Below are positions 10,401 to 22,172 of a DNA stretch of 64,000 nt, in pieces; position 1 is the stretch's first letter, and every line of letters begins with the position of its first letter. The stretch comes from Sepioteuthis lessoniana. Taxonomy: Eukaryota > Mollusca > Cephalopoda > Myopsida > Loliginidae. The DNA is taken from positions 82,305,732 through 82,369,731 of the forward strand of contig OY757921.1 of the NCBI GenBank assembly GCA_963585895.1. Direction: 5' to 3'. Under the pieces are notes generated by a model. That model saw only the letters and a list, made by a program, of their open reading frames with translations. It made no database searches and was not told the origin of the DNA. The translations under genes and the position numbers were made by a program.

Positions 10401-10949
10401 AAGAGTCAAAAGTCCTGCAATTTTTTGGTATGCACTAGTTGGTAGTGCATATATCATGTGCTCAAAGAAATTCAAGTTATGGTAGGTATCTGATGTGGTT
10501 AGCAGTATCATGGTAGTTGGTGCAATAACACACTTCACTGTTGAGTAATTTGAAAGTTGCACAGATGAACGTGCAAAGTAGTCTAATTTGGGAACTTATA
10601 TTTTACAAGTTTGAACTGTGTTATAATTCCAGAGAAGCAACCAAAAATATTTTTTGTGCAAAAGGTGGAGGCACAGCTGATCACAGAACAGTAACCGGAT
10701 GGTTCAAGAAATTTCATTTGGGTTGGAGAAATGTTGATGATCTAGCAAGGTCAGGTAGGCGTAAAAGTGAGGATTCTGAGGCTGTGCTCCAAGCCATAGA
10801 GGCAAATCTGGTGAACAGCACCCAAGCTTGTCATCTCACAGTCCAGTGTGGTTCATCACCTTCCCAGACTAGGCAAAAGCATCCAGAACTGGTGAACTAT
10901 GCTTCACATTATCAAAATATTGCAAAAACTTTTCACTTACTTCAGTACT
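10401..10949 (+). mobile_element. Internally deleted mariner-type transposon (F1)
   Basis: The left terminal repeat 'agagtcaaaagtcctgcaat' (10402-10421) and the right end 'tgcaaaaacttttcactta' (10921-10939) are inverted counterparts. The better-preserved relative at 59932-60573 has cleaner ends reading 'gtgagtcaaaagtttt'. Only the transposase N-terminal region remains. A stray copy of the terminal motif, 'gtgtgagtcaaaagtata', lies just outside at 10357-10374. Confidence 0.75.
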
Positions 10950-10999
10950 TTATTTTTTTTTTTGGTTTGGTTTCTTTGTTTAATGGCATATCAACCTAA
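10541..10999 (+). pseudogene. Mariner transposase N-terminal (HTH) fragment
   Basis: A 152-codon open frame. Residues about 13-95 resemble the DNA-binding part of mariner/SETMAR-type transposases. There is a first helix-turn-helix region, then 'RTVTGWFKKFHLG' and 'LARSGRRKSEDSEAV', which correspond to the second HTH and the linker (family 'W.kkF..G...LeD..RsGRP'). The DD(D/E) catalytic domain is absent. The last 40 codons or so read through the terminal repeat and into the SINE-C tail, so the stop is accidental. An active enzyme is impossible. DNA binding is conceivable but unproven. Confidence 0.7.
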
Positions 11000-11200
11000 G
11001 TAGGTCATTTAACGCCAAAGCCATTCTCCTAGAAGAACGGTAGTGGTACTATTTAACCCATAGCTGGGAGGATAAGCGGGTTCATACCTTTCCCAAGGGT
11101 ATTTGCCCGAAAGTAAACGTAATAGCGCGATTGGAGTACGAACTTGCTTACTATGATTCTGCAGTCCATCACTTTAACCATTACATCACGAGGACTCCCC
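10963..11200 (-). mobile_element. SINE-C
   Basis: A nearly complete reference copy. Tail 'ggtttggtttctttgtttaa', core 'atttaacccatagctggg', head complement 'ccattacatcacgaggactc' with B-box complement 'ggagtacgaac'. Several CG dinucleotides survive ('aatagcgcgat'), which suggests a young copy. Confidence 0.9.
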
Positions 11201-11830
11201 CTTATTTTTTTTTTTTTTTAAATCTGTCTTCTGCAAAGGTTTTGAATTTGGTAAAAATTTCCAATTGACAAGAAAAATTCATCTTGGTTCAATTTTCTAA
11301 TTCTCCTTAATGATACAAACAGAATAGATTCCATTCCAGGACAGTGGATGGAACTTTTGAAAATCTCTATTCCCAATTATTTGGTTAAATAAAAAACAAC
11401 ATTGTTCAAGCTTAAAGATTTTTTCCACTCTCATTAAATCTTTTTCTTTAGCTATGAAATTAAAGAAAGAAAAATATCCTTTCCTCTTTTTTTTTTCAGA
11501 TAAAATTTTTGTTGTTGCTGTTGTTGGGAATTTTTCTTGGCATAAGAAATTCTGTATTAGAAATTCTTCAAGCATTTTTCTTTTCTTTTATTTTTTCTCA
11601 AAGATTATGCTTTTCTGGGTTTTTTTTATTTGTTTCTTTTCCAAAAAAGTTTCTGTTGTGCTATTCAACCCACCCTAAATACCCCTAAGAAATAATCAAG
11701 AGTAAACAGTGAGCCTTAAAAGTCTCATTTTTGAAATATTACCAATGCACAGCGTGAACACAAAACACTCCTTGATTTCAAGTAGTTATGACATCAAATC
11801 TTAGTGGAATATGATTATAAATATGGTGGC
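11201..11830. other. No recognisable feature
   Basis: T-rich and A-rich runs. Overlapping short ORFs on both strands at 11297-11678 are low-complexity F/K-rich frames without family resemblance. Confidence 0.4.
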
Positions 11831-11846
11831 ATTACATACATTAACT

Positions 11847-12140
11847 GTGGATGTGCCCGTGGTGTAATTGTTATCGTCATAGGAAATGAACACGGCGACA
11901 CAAGTTCAAATCCTGGACGAGACTGATTGCATTTCACATAGCACTAATACCCTTGGGAAAGGTATGAATCAAGTTATTCTCCCTCCAGCTATGGGTAAAT
12001 AGTAGGACAGACTAGGTTCTTCAGCCTTGGTTAGGCAACTAGTCTAGGAGAAGGAAAACTCTGAATTCAAACCTGTTAAACTCCGCTTAAAAATTGACCT
12101 TGTGTCTCATCCTGCCTAAGCGGAGGGGTTGGTAAATAGG
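11847..12140 (+). mobile_element. SINE-B, full length, perfect 16-bp TSD
   Basis: Flanked by 'attacatacattaact' at 11831-11846 and again at 12141-12156. It has the complete head ('gtgcccgtggtgtaattg', B-box 'agttcaaatcctgg'), core 'cagctatgggtaaatagtag', and full tail ending 'ggaggggttggtaaatagg'. The perfect TSD shows retrotransposition and a fairly recent insertion. This copy can serve as the family reference. Confidence 0.95.
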
Positions 12141-12318
12141 ATTACATACATTAACTCAAAACATTCCATCCCTCACTAGCAGAATCTCTGTTCACAACTC
12201 CATTTCTCACTAAGCCCCTAACAAACAGAGGGACTGCCCAGGCTGGACAAAATGACAAGTTTTTTCCCCAAGTAATCCCTGAGATCACCGAACTGAACCA
12301 TTACATTATATATATGTA

Positions 12319-12593
12319 TTTACCCACCTGTTCACATGAGCAGGATGCAACAAAAGGTCATTTTTTTTAAGTAGAGTTTAACAGGTTGGAATTCAGAGTT
12401 TTACTTCTGTTAGACTAGTTACCATTCCAAAGTTAAAGAGATCAGTCTACCCTACAATTTACTCATAACTGAATTAATGCCTTTTCCCAAGAGTACCCTA
12501 TGTGAAATAAAAACAACCTCATCCAGAATTTGTACCTGGATCACCTTGTCTATAGTTATCATCATAGACGAATAACCATTACACCACAGATAC
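12319..12593 (-). mobile_element. SINE-B
   Basis: Complete but diverged. Tail 'tttacccacctgttcacatg', core complement 'caatttactcataactg', head complement 'accattacaccacagatacc'. Possible short TSD 'tatatatg' on both sides. Confidence 0.85.
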
Positions 12594-14545
12594 CTTTCTA
12601 TATATGCTTGAAATCAAGGACGTTTTTTGTGTTCACTCTGTATACCTCCACTTGTTAAGTCTCCTTGCTTCTCAAAACTGACTTGGCATAAAATCAATGG
12701 TAAAGTATACAAAAATTTCCATTAAAAAATAAATGGTTTTAATTCTTATTATTGTGTTATTATATTTTAATTCTTCCACTTGACCAAATTTGCAAATGTA
12801 CGAGACATTGCCCACCTAAAAAATGAAGAAAATGTACTATGCATATCAACTGAAAGGTTTTGTATGTGACTACACATGTAATCAATGCATATATATGGTT
12901 GTGAATGAAAAAACTGCTAATGGATAAATAAAAGGCATGTCTCTCTCATCACAGAAAATCTAATGCTTTCAAAGTCTGAAGATAGTATGATTAATTAGAG
13001 AATTGCTGACAGGGTTTTTTTGCCACAACCAGAAAATAGGAATTCAAACGGTGAATACAGTAACTCCATGAAGAGAATAATTAGAAGCTTAGAAAAGCAG
13101 GGAAACAAGTAAGAGAGGTAAAAATCGAGGGGTTTAATGAAAAGAGGGAAGTTTTAGTCTATGAAGAGGGAAAGGGTAATTTTTCTTTTAATTCAATTTT
13201 AGGCTCTTCCTTTATGATCCGCAATATTAATGTTGCCATCATTAACATCATCAATCGAATAATGAGAGATTCTGATTGATCCTTATGTAAAGCCCCCTTT
13301 TTTTTCCTCATTTCAATCTCTTCAGTTCAATTCTCTTTATTGACAACACTTTTCATCTCACTAACTCTTGATCATCAGACAATGTGTATGGCTAAGAGAA
13401 GAGAATATAATAGGAAGTGGGGAGAAGTGGTCTGTATTCAAAGTAAGGAGACTGAAAGCATCTGACAAATACAAGTCCACATTCTTAATTCCATTATAAA
13501 GCAATTGGAATCCCCTTCTACATGCTGGATTTAAAGTGAGAGTCTTGAAAAAGAGTTGTGGGTCGGTGGGATGATTAAGAAAGGAGAGGAACTGAAAAAA
13601 AAAGGGTTTTGTTTCCCCTCTCTTTCACAGCATATATTATCTCTTCTGTTTTCTCATGGTCCTTATCCTTATTTTCTGTCTCTTTCTGACACATCAATTT
13701 TAAATATTGTTCATCAAGTTTCAACTTAACTCTTTGAAATAAGAAGATAGCCAAATAACAGAATGAAGAGGGTGCTAAGCTATTCATAAAGCTTTAATAG
13801 TGGAAATTTACAAAAGAAAAACTGCTTGTCACTCTAGGAATCGATAAAATAACAAATCAAAGACACTTTACAGAAAAATTTATGTTAAACAAATGAAAGT
13901 AATTGTCTTTGGTTTTCAGCATCTTATAATTCCTCTCTGACAAAGCCAATATGAATTTTTTTTTTTTGTCAGATGAGAATTTGACAAAAACTTTGGATTC
14001 TAAAAGCTATACTTTTCAGGTTGGATTTTTCTAAAGAGGTAAAACCTAATTAAACAAGTGACACATTGAAAGATGAAGATGCAACAAAAAAAATTCATTA
14101 ATTACATCGAGACATGCAACAACAAAAAATGGGCTATGTATAACAGCGGAGGGTATTCAGTATAATGGCTGGTGAAGCAACAAAATACTTCCCCTAATTA
14201 AAGCTTCATTTAAAGAATACTATGGCCACTGTTTAATGGTTGACAAGTAGAATCATCCACTACAACATCTTAGACCCAGGCAAAATCCATCATAGCTGAG
14301 GAATATTATCATAAAATTGGCAAAATGCACCAAGAACTGCAATGTTTACATTCAACATTAGCCAATTAAAAATCAACAATATTTTTCCAATGACAATGCC
14401 TGAGTAGATATCTCACAAATGACTCAGCAGAAATTGAATGAACTAGGCTATGAAACTACCTCATTCTGCTTACTTACCGGACATCAAATCAACTCTCTTT
14501 TTTTTAAAAAAACTCAACAACTTCCTCAAAGATAAAGATTTCAAC
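12594..14545. other. No recognisable gene
   Basis: About 2 kb without an identified repeat family. It includes a purine-rich stretch near 13060-13170. The minus-strand 70-codon frame at 13575-13787 is K/E-rich with no motif. No splice-consistent exon could be argued for. Confidence 0.4.
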
Positions 14546-14559
14546 AACAAAGCAGCAAG

Positions 14560-15071
14560 AAAGCACACTTAGCATAATGGCAACCATTATAGGAAATGGA
14601 ACTTGCAACTTGAGTTCAAATCCTGGACAAGACTTTGCATTTCACTTCATGCTAATGTCCTTAGGAAAGGCATGAATCCATCTGCTCTTCCTCCCAGATA
14701 TGGGCAAATATTAGAGCAGAATAGGTTTTGAGTTGTAAGGGTTGACACACATGTAAGATAAAAGATATTTGGTTACAGAGAAAAATACAGTTTGCTTACT
14801 AATGTAAGCAACCTTAGTCATTTGTTGTCAGGAAGACAGTTAGGCAGATTTACTTATTGACATACTGCCTAGAGTGAGCACCACTCTAAATAGTCCTCAG
14901 ACCAGTCCACTCTGCGGGGAGTTCCAGTCACTCCACAACTGGTTCTTTAGCCTTGGTAAGGAAAAGAGTTTAGGAGAAGGAAAACTCTGAATTCAAACCA
15001 GCTGTGCTCTGCTCAGAAACTGGCCTTGTGTAACATCCATTCCATGGCAGAAGGGTTGCGTAAATAGAAAT
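14560..15071 (+). mobile_element. SINE-B, split by an insertion
   Basis: First part 14560-14726 (head 'agcacacttagcataatgg', core 'agatatgggcaaatatta'), second part 14940-15071 ('ggttctttagccttggtaag' to 'agaagggttgcgtaaatag'). TSD 'aacaaagcagca' at 14546-14557 and 15072-15083. The insert came after the SINE. Confidence 0.8.
14727..14939. mobile_element. Unclassified ~210-bp insertion in SINE-B
   Basis: It interrupts the SINE between 'gcagaataggtt' and 'ggttctttagcc'. The ends have short inverted similarity ('gagttgtaagg' against 'cactccacaact'). It contains 'cagaccagtccactctgcgg'. It is not related to other families in the window. Confidence 0.45.
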
Positions 15072-15085
15072 AACAAAGCAGCAGA

Positions 15086-15837
15086 TCAGAATGCCTTAGA
15101 AGAATTCTATGCAACCTGAATGAATAGACTAATTAATTGTTGGCAACAATATCTACATTGTAATAGTTTTTATTTCAATTAATCTATTCTATTCTAAGCT
15201 GAGAGTTACTTCTTTAAAGCTCACAGTTAAAACTGTAATCATTTTAGTACCAACTTAATATAATGTAAATAGAAAACAAGCTCAAAATTATTTCTTTCGA
15301 GAATTGCACATAAAAAATTTGTTGCCAGTTAACATTCTGTTATAAACAAATAACAATATCAGTAATGAGAAATCCTGAATAAAACCACAAATACCCTCTG
15401 CCAAATCCATAATTCTTTCTGATGTTTTAAAAATACTTCAATGATGAAATCTGATGCCACTGGAATATATTATACTAGAGAAAAGATTACTGTAAAAATA
15501 ATCATTTTTTTTTATTTCATCGGCACAAGAATTTATATCTTGGTAATTGAGAACAGTTTGTTAAACAAAGAATGTTAAAGTGTCTTTTTAGAGAAAGGTG
15601 TAGACCACACTACCCATTAGAAATGGGCTTTTCCAATGATTTCTGGTTACTTTGAAGTATTCACTTTTATTATTAAATTTGTCAATGTTAGAATCAGTTA
15701 GTAAATTCAGGTTTAAGTTCACATAAGTGAATGAATATTAAGATAAAAAATCATCTTAAAAAATACAACCAAATTTCCCATTTCTTGAATAAGTAATTAA
15801 AAAGTAACCATTTTAACCCATCGCACCCCACTGTCCT
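15086..15837. other. No recognisable feature
   Basis: AT-rich sequence without a repeat or coding signal that I recognise. Confidence 0.4.
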
Positions 15838-16228
15838 TTAAATGATTGATTTTAATGGCATTTCAACCCATCTAGGGTTATTTTATGTCAAGTAGTTAGG
15901 AAATTGCATTCATTGTACATGCATATTTATATTTTTTGTGTAATTGTTTTTTAAGACTTTTATCTTGTTTTTTCCACATGGTCCTAATAAATCAATTTGG
16001 CTCATAGATGGAACCCTAACAAGTACAAACACTCCAGGTCAGAGTGGACCAGGGATAGCAATGAAGGGGTAGTCCACACTTCCCAGATCTCCAGAACTAG
16101 AGTCTCACCACCAGATGCAGTTTAGTGTCATACCTAAGGGGTAGCCCTTTTTTTGGAGGGGGAAGGGTCTTATCCATCTGCAGGGGATATAGTCAACATA
16201 TTCTAAGCTCCACTGACAGGGAAATATT
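15838..16228 (-). mobile_element. E retroposon
   Basis: The 3' tail is on the left ('ttttaatggcatttcaaccc', 'tagggttattttatgtcaag'). Then come 'ctcatagatggaaccctaac', 'actccaggtcagagtggacc' and 'gatgcagtttagtgtcatac', ending near 'ccatctgcaggggatatag'. It is the most complete uninterrupted E copy. Confidence 0.7.
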
Positions 16229-16345
16229 GTTCTTGGCATTTTAAGAACTTGTTTAAACATTGTTAAATACACTTGTCACCATTCATGGTTGTGCTACAAA
16301 TGAAAAAATTACGATTCTATTAATGGACAAAATTAAATAAGTGAA

Positions 16346-16465
16346 ATGGGAGATACACTTAGCATAATGGTTATGATTATAGGAAAGGAAATTAGCAGCC
16401 TGAGTTCAAATCCTGAATAATGCTGCTTGTATTTTACTTCATACTAACGCCCTTGGAAAAGGCTT
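16346..16465 (+). mobile_element. SINE-B head fragment
   Basis: Head 'acacttagcataatggttat', B-box 'gagttcaaatcctgaataat', truncated after 'cccttggaaaaggc'. Confidence 0.7.
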
Positions 16466-16599
16466 AATTAATACAGGTAACAAGGTGTTCCAGTTCATTT
16501 CAGCAATTAATATTCTGCATTGTTCAGAAATTTTAGATTCATAAAATGAGAGAAGATGGCTAAAGATAGAAAATTACTAACTTATTTGTCATTTCTGAA

Positions 16600-16868
16600 G
16601 GTTTGTATGGTTATTGTTGAAGGAAATGGACACAGTGACCCAAGTTCAAATACTGGACAAGGCTGGTAGAATTTCAATCCACACTAATTTCCTTGAAAAA
16701 GGCACAAATCCATATCTTGTCCCTCTCAGCTATGGGTAAATAATAAAGCACACTGGGTTCTTTAGCTTTGATAAGGCAAACAGTCTAGGAGAGGGAAAAA
16801 TCCAGTAACCAGTTACTCAAAACTGACCCCTGAGCTTATAAGATGCTAAGAGATTTTTTGGAAAATAA
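16600..16868 (+). mobile_element. SINE-B, old copy
   Basis: It runs from 'tgtatggttattgttgaagg' through 'caagttcaaatactggacaa' and 'cagctatgggtaaataataa' to a degraded tail near 'ataagatgctaagag'. Confidence 0.75.
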
Positions 16869-17614
16869 AGTGTATCTTAGAAGCCATCAAATATGGTATA
16901 TAAATGTCATATGTAAATAGAACAATTACTACAGGATAGAGTTAGTTTCTTTAGACAGAGTTATTATTGTGCTTTACTAATCATTAAAAATAAATAAATA
17001 AATAGATACACTATTCAAATATTAAAATATTCATCATAATCATGTATAAAAAAAATTAGAGCTCATGAGCAATTTTTCTAAGTTTTACATTGTTATTATT
17101 GAAAAATGCTGGCACTAACCAAAGAAAAGGTGTCAGAAGAGATAACTCTGTGCTTATATTTTCAACATTGAAAGTATTAATTGATATACTGCATTTCATT
17201 TTTGCTTTATCCCAATGTTTAGACAAGAAAGTGTATTTTTTTTAAATCTCTGAGCATTTCATCTAAAAGACTGACAAGTTGGAATCTGCCATTTTGTTGT
17301 AAGCATCTCACACAAAACATTTTTTCTTTTCTCTGCTATGACACTTGAATTTCTTCTTCTTTTTGAAAAGGTTCCAGAAAGGAGGAAAAAATGGTACACC
17401 TAGATAACATCTATATACATTATGTACATGAAGACGGGATGAGAATGGAGACATATTTCATGACTGACACCACATGACTTACATCCAAAGAATATGCACT
17501 GATAAAAAAAAATCAATAAATCTTTTCCATTGAAAAAGTTTCAGTTTTTAAAATATCCAAAAAATGCAAGAAAAGAAAAAGAAAGTACAATTTTATAGAA
17601 GTTAAAATATCTAT
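16869..17614. other. No recognisable feature
   Basis: AT-rich sequence with no repeat or ORF I can assign. Confidence 0.4.
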
Positions 17615-18143
17615 GAGGGTCATTCAATGAATACGGAGATTTTTTTGAAAAAGCAAATTTTTTTTTCAATATAAACTTTGTATTGTTTAGAATTGATTTA
17701 TAACAAAAATTATTTTAATCTTGCAAAAATATTTGTTTTGAGGAATGATCCCAAATCAAACAGAGTGCTCTCCACTTGAATAGAGGTCGGTCATCAAATT
17801 TTTTGCTGGCTAGAAGTACAAACCTTGGGAAATTACAAAATAATGTATGATGTGTACAGAAAAGCATATTCTAGCCAAAAAAAATTTTACAAATAGGTAA
17901 AACACGGGATTTCCGCAACTAACATGATTTGAAAAGACAATCCATGAAATGAAAACACGCTGACTCTCCAATGAATAAAAGGTTCTGGGAGTAGTGGTTA
18001 ATAAAGAAGGTCATGCTGACAGTGTTCTGAACATGAAGGGACCCATCACAATTGATTTCCTAGAAAAAGGTGCAACTGTAAACAGTGTTTCCTATTGCCA
18101 ACACCCTAGGCAAAATTCACTTTATTTATTGAATGATCCACAT
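17615..18143 (+). mobile_element. Decayed mariner-type transposon (K1)
   Basis: Terminal inverted repeats: 'gagggtcattcaatgaata' (17615-17633) and 'tttattgaatgatccacata' near 18125-18144. At 18033-18086 a short frame reads MKGPITIDFLEKGATVNS, typical of the C-terminal catalytic region of mariner transposases ('G.i..DfL.kG.TvNS'). Most of the transposase gene is missing or full of stops, so the element is inactive. Copy K2 is at 25290-26016. Confidence 0.75.
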
Positions 18144-18358
18144 ATCTAAGATGCTTTTTCATTTTCAGTCTTTGCAACTAAAATCTGAAAAATTATCTTA
18201 TTTTTCTCACTGCCATAACATTTAACTGAAGGTGGTTTATTTGATAATTTTATCAGTGCAAGATAAAAAGTTATGCGGCATTATGAGAAACAAATATATA
18301 GCTTTTATTAAGCCACTTCTATGATATAATGGAGTTATCATTTTTATAAGAGGGGAAT

Positions 18359-18680
18359 TACTACTGTAATTATTCATGTATAATATGCACCATTAACTTT
18401 CAGCAAGAAAATTCTGGAAAAAATCTCTAGTATAATTGTAACTGACTTTTTGGAATTCATAGAAATTGAATAACTACTGTAATTATTCAAAAATGTTTTA
18501 CATTTTTCTCCAAATGTTTTACTTTTTTGTTTTACATTTTTTACTTTTTAATTAGAAATTGAATAACTACTGTAATTATTCATGTATAATATGCACCATT
18601 AACTTTCAGCTAGAAAATTCTGAAAAAAATCTCTAATATAATTGTAACTGACTTTTTGGAATTCATAGAAATTGAATTTA
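18359..18680. repeat. Direct duplication of ~125 bp
   Basis: Unit 1 (about 18359-18475) and unit 2 (about 18556-18678) share 'actgtaattattcatgtata', 'atgcaccattaactttcagc' and 'actttttggaattcatagaa' with few differences. They are separated by about 80 bp of 'ttttacattttt'-rich sequence. The flank 'aattgaataactactgtaat' is repeated as well. Confidence 0.85.
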
Positions 18681-18974
18681 ACATTTGTTCAACTTTTTAT
18701 CCAATCTGTATGGACTAAAAATAAGAATTTATATAGTTTATAAACACAGTATTTAGAGCCAAAGCAAAAATTCATATGAAAATTTAACAAACTTTTGGAA
18801 AAAATAAGTTCACCAGAGAAGAAACAAATTTTAAATCAATATCCATTCCAGTGGTTATTTTAATGCAGCAGTATGAAATGGAAGTGTTTGTTACACATTA
18901 GTTAGTTTGGACCATAGATAGAATTTACTTTCGGACATGCCATTTTAAAGATTGCAATGCACATGGCTTGGAAA

Positions 18975-19078
18975 AAAAATTTATAGTTAATTCTCATGTA
19001 TGATACGCACCTCAAACTTTTGGGTTGAAAAACCTAAAAAAATATTGGCTTATACACATATAATTACAATAACTAGTC
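18975..19078. repeat. Diverged relative of the 18.4-kb unit
   Basis: 'taattctcatgtatgatacg' followed by 'cacctcaaacttttgggttg' parallels the unit at 18370. This suggests a dispersed element and not only a local duplication. Confidence 0.45.
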
Positions 19079-20308
19079 CCTCTAGTATTGTCTGTAAATA
19101 TTTATGAAATCAAGCAAAAAAAAGTGAACTAATTTGAATAAAGAGCTTCTTAAAATTAAAGATTCAACATAATTTTAAATGACAATAATGCTTTAATCAG
19201 AGAAAGAATAAATTATATTTATTACTAAGATAATCATTTAAGAGATTTTTGTAACAATTTTGAAAAATGCTAATACTTGTCACAATGTTTTACTGGTTTA
19301 TTTAAGCCAATTTTTTTCTTTTTTTAATTTCTTCAGCTCTGGAAAATTCTTTTCAGTTGTAAAATATCTTGAATAGACTGATAATATCCCCAACATTTTT
19401 CTAAATCATTTCTTGTTATTGTCTTAATTCTGACTAAATTCAAAAGAGATGAAGAACAGAGTCTAATTAAAAGAAAATAATAATCATAGAAATAAACCTG
19501 GAGCGAGTTTTGTTTCTATTAATTAGTGTGAAGCTGAATTTTAAAAAAATAGTTGACATTGAATAATCAAAGAGTCTGATTCCTACATATAACCAGCAAG
19601 GTGCCTAAAAGCATAGAACCAAAAAAAAAAAAAACAACTAATTAAGACTTGATGGATACAATGGATAAAATGATGTTATTCAAAATATTTTTTTTTTTTT
19701 GACCATTGAGATGTTTTGCCTGAATTTCTGAAATGAATAATTTATCATCATGCATTCTCAGACGAGTGTTCCCAATTTTGTAATAATCCCAACCAAGATG
19801 AAGACACTAATCTGAGAATATTGGTATATAATTATATGGAGGTATTCTGTCTTATATAGTACTTGTTCAAGTTGTGAAGCTGTTCAGCACAGATTCAAGA
19901 GGCAAATGGGTATTTAACTGACTTCCCACCATTCATGTCCAGATCAAAAAATGCCTGGTCCAGTTGGCATTCTCCTACTGGGGTGCCTCAGGCACCAAAC
20001 TATGAACTTAACCCTGCCAATGTAACAAAACACACTTTACCACCCACCCAGGGCATGCCTTGGAGGATGGCACACTGAGTTAATCTGAAGGGAGAATGTG
20101 GAAGCCTTCAGGGAGCCATCGTGGAAAGTGAATTCTGAGTCTGTGAACAAATCAGTTTTTATGGAAAAGGGTGAGCCCACTTCTAATTAGCAGGTGAAAC
20201 AGGGTGAGTCAGCAAAATTTGCTAGCCAAATACGGTGAGTTCAATCTTTGTGAGGATCAGCATAAACAATCTCCACAAAAGTCATACGAAAGGTTTAGAG
20301 GATGGTTA
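19079..20308. other. No recognised gene or repeat family
   Basis: Mostly AT-rich. About 19880-20190 is less AT-rich ('ttaccacccacccagggcat'), but no open frame or known element could be recognised there. Confidence 0.35.
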
Positions 20309-20680
20309 ACATCATCATCATCATCATGTCGTGCCGCCAGCACGGATATCCTTGACCATCTCTCGCCACTTCTCCCTATCATTCATCGCCTCCGGCAGGT
20401 CTTCTAGGTTACATCCTGTATCCTCACATAGCTGCTGTATGTAAGTTCGGGCTGGTCATCCTGCTTTTGCTTGGCCATATGTGGGGGTCCATAGGAGTAC
20501 GTCACTTACGAGCTTGTCCTTGCTTCTCCAGCAGTGTCCGGCGTGTCTGGCTCATCTAACCTGTATAATTTTCGTGATGGGAGGCAAGTGGCCGTACAGT
20601 TGGCATCTCATGGGGTGTTGTCACCAGAACTTGTTCAATATTGCTCTCAACATTCTTGTGTAGTTGCCGTCAAGTTTCTT
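20309..20680 (-). mobile_element. 5'-truncated LINE 3' end
   Basis: A close minus-strand match to the LINE C-terminal coding region and tail. It begins at 'catcatcatcatcatgtcg', the complement of the (gat)n tail. It is truncated where the codons for 'LERRLDGNYTRML' would continue upstream. Frameshifts are present. Confidence 0.9.
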
Positions 20681-21034
20681 CTATTTATTTTTGGAAAAAA
20701 AAAAGAAGATTTCTTTCATAAATGTGAATCATGAAAAATAGAAATAGATTTGAACTTAAAGAATTGCAACACTAATTTTTGTTTCTAATGCAGACTGTTT
20801 TTACTGGTGATGACCTGAGTGAGTTTTGATTAAAAATAAAAAAAGGTTTGCATAAAAATATGAAGTATAATACTTATAAGAATTATTAATAATAAAGATT
20901 GATTAATTGATTGTAATGGCAGAAATAGACTAAGTATCACAATACTTGAACAAAATAATACTTAATAATGAATATAACTATTAAGAACAGTTTTTATATA
21001 TTTTTATCTATTATTACAGAAATGCTATAAAATT

Positions 21035-21245
21035 GCATAAATATATATGTAAGAGGCGCACTTATTTTTGGACAGCTACATATTTTAATTTTATGCTCCA
21101 GGGTTTTGTTATGAATAATAACTAATGAGTTTAGTCATGAATAATAGATAATAATAAGTTGGGTAATCTATAATTATTAAAAATAAATCTTGATAGCATT
21201 TGTTTAGAAGAAAATTGACTTTTTATAAAATTTTTAGATGTGTAC
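21035..21245 (+). mobile_element. Foldback repeat H (copy 3, partial)
   Basis: Contains 'atatgtaagaggcgcactta', 'ttttggacagctacatattt' and the distal end 'agaagaaaattgactttt'. The left arm is missing. Confidence 0.6.
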
Positions 21246-21600
21246 TCATAGTATACATATGAATACATAAGTAGTGTTGAAAATGATAGATAAAAAATGG
21301 CTTTTTATTATCATCATCATCATTATTATTAATATTTTTTCAATTCAATAGGTTTTCTTTCTAGGTTACATATGGTTCTTGTTCCTGATTATAACAAGAG
21401 AATGAATCAATGGACAGAATTCCCCTACCCAACCAAAAAATGGACAATTTTTACACTCTGTTGAACCACATATGTACTCTTGTATAAAATAAGAAAAATT
21501 AAATTTTAAAAATTCAATGCTTAAATCATATAATGTATATCATAAACCTGTTACTTACTAGAACATTCTTATATTGATATACAAGAATGTACATGTGTGC

Positions 21601-21602
<2 letters not shown>

Positions 21603-21634
<32 letters not shown>
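21603..21634. repeat. (TA)n microsatellite
   Basis: Uninterrupted TA dinucleotide. The Y/I-repeat peptide frames across it are artefacts. Confidence 0.9.
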
Positions 21635-21636
<2 letters not shown>

Positions 21637-21798
21637 TTGTTTCCAAGTTCTCTTAAGGTTCAATTCTTTCTTTAAAAAATTACTGACTGAATAAGAAATT
21701 AATTTTGAGTGAAAAATTACAAGTTGGGACAGAGAAAGAAGATTTGAAGTAAGTAACGAAAATAACAATACTGTCATATACTGTATAATATAGGTTTT

Positions 21799-21988
21799 TT
21801 TTTCTGGTTTGATTTCTTTGTTTAATGTTATATCAACCTTTGTGGGTTATTTGATGACATAGCCATTCTTGCAGAAGAACAGTAGTGGTACTATTTAACT
21901 AATAGCTGGAAGAGAATAAAGTGGTTCATACCTTAAACAAGGATATTAGTGAGAAAGTGAACCACTCTACCATGGGAACTCTATCAAA
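21799..21988 (-). mobile_element. SINE-C with deleted head
   Basis: Tail 'ggtttgatttctttgtttaa' and core 'actatttaactaatagctgg'. The tRNA-like head is mostly deleted: 'gaaagtgaacc' is followed directly by 'actctaccatgggaactc'. Confidence 0.75.
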
Positions 21989-22172
21989 TATAGGTAACAC
22001 ATTTCATCATGACAACTTTTTTAAAAAATTTGAGAGGGTATGTATATCTTAACAATATCATAAGCTAAAGAAAAGAATAAACATGGTAAGGTCTGTGTCT
22101 TCCTGTATACTATCAGGAAGGGACAGACATTCTTTTGTGAAGTTAAAGAAACATGTGCCCTGTTCTGTAAAG

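Noticed and set aside
13575-13787. Possible host exon on the minus strand
   Set aside because: Short K/E-rich frame with no domain, no convincing splice context and no homology that I recognise.
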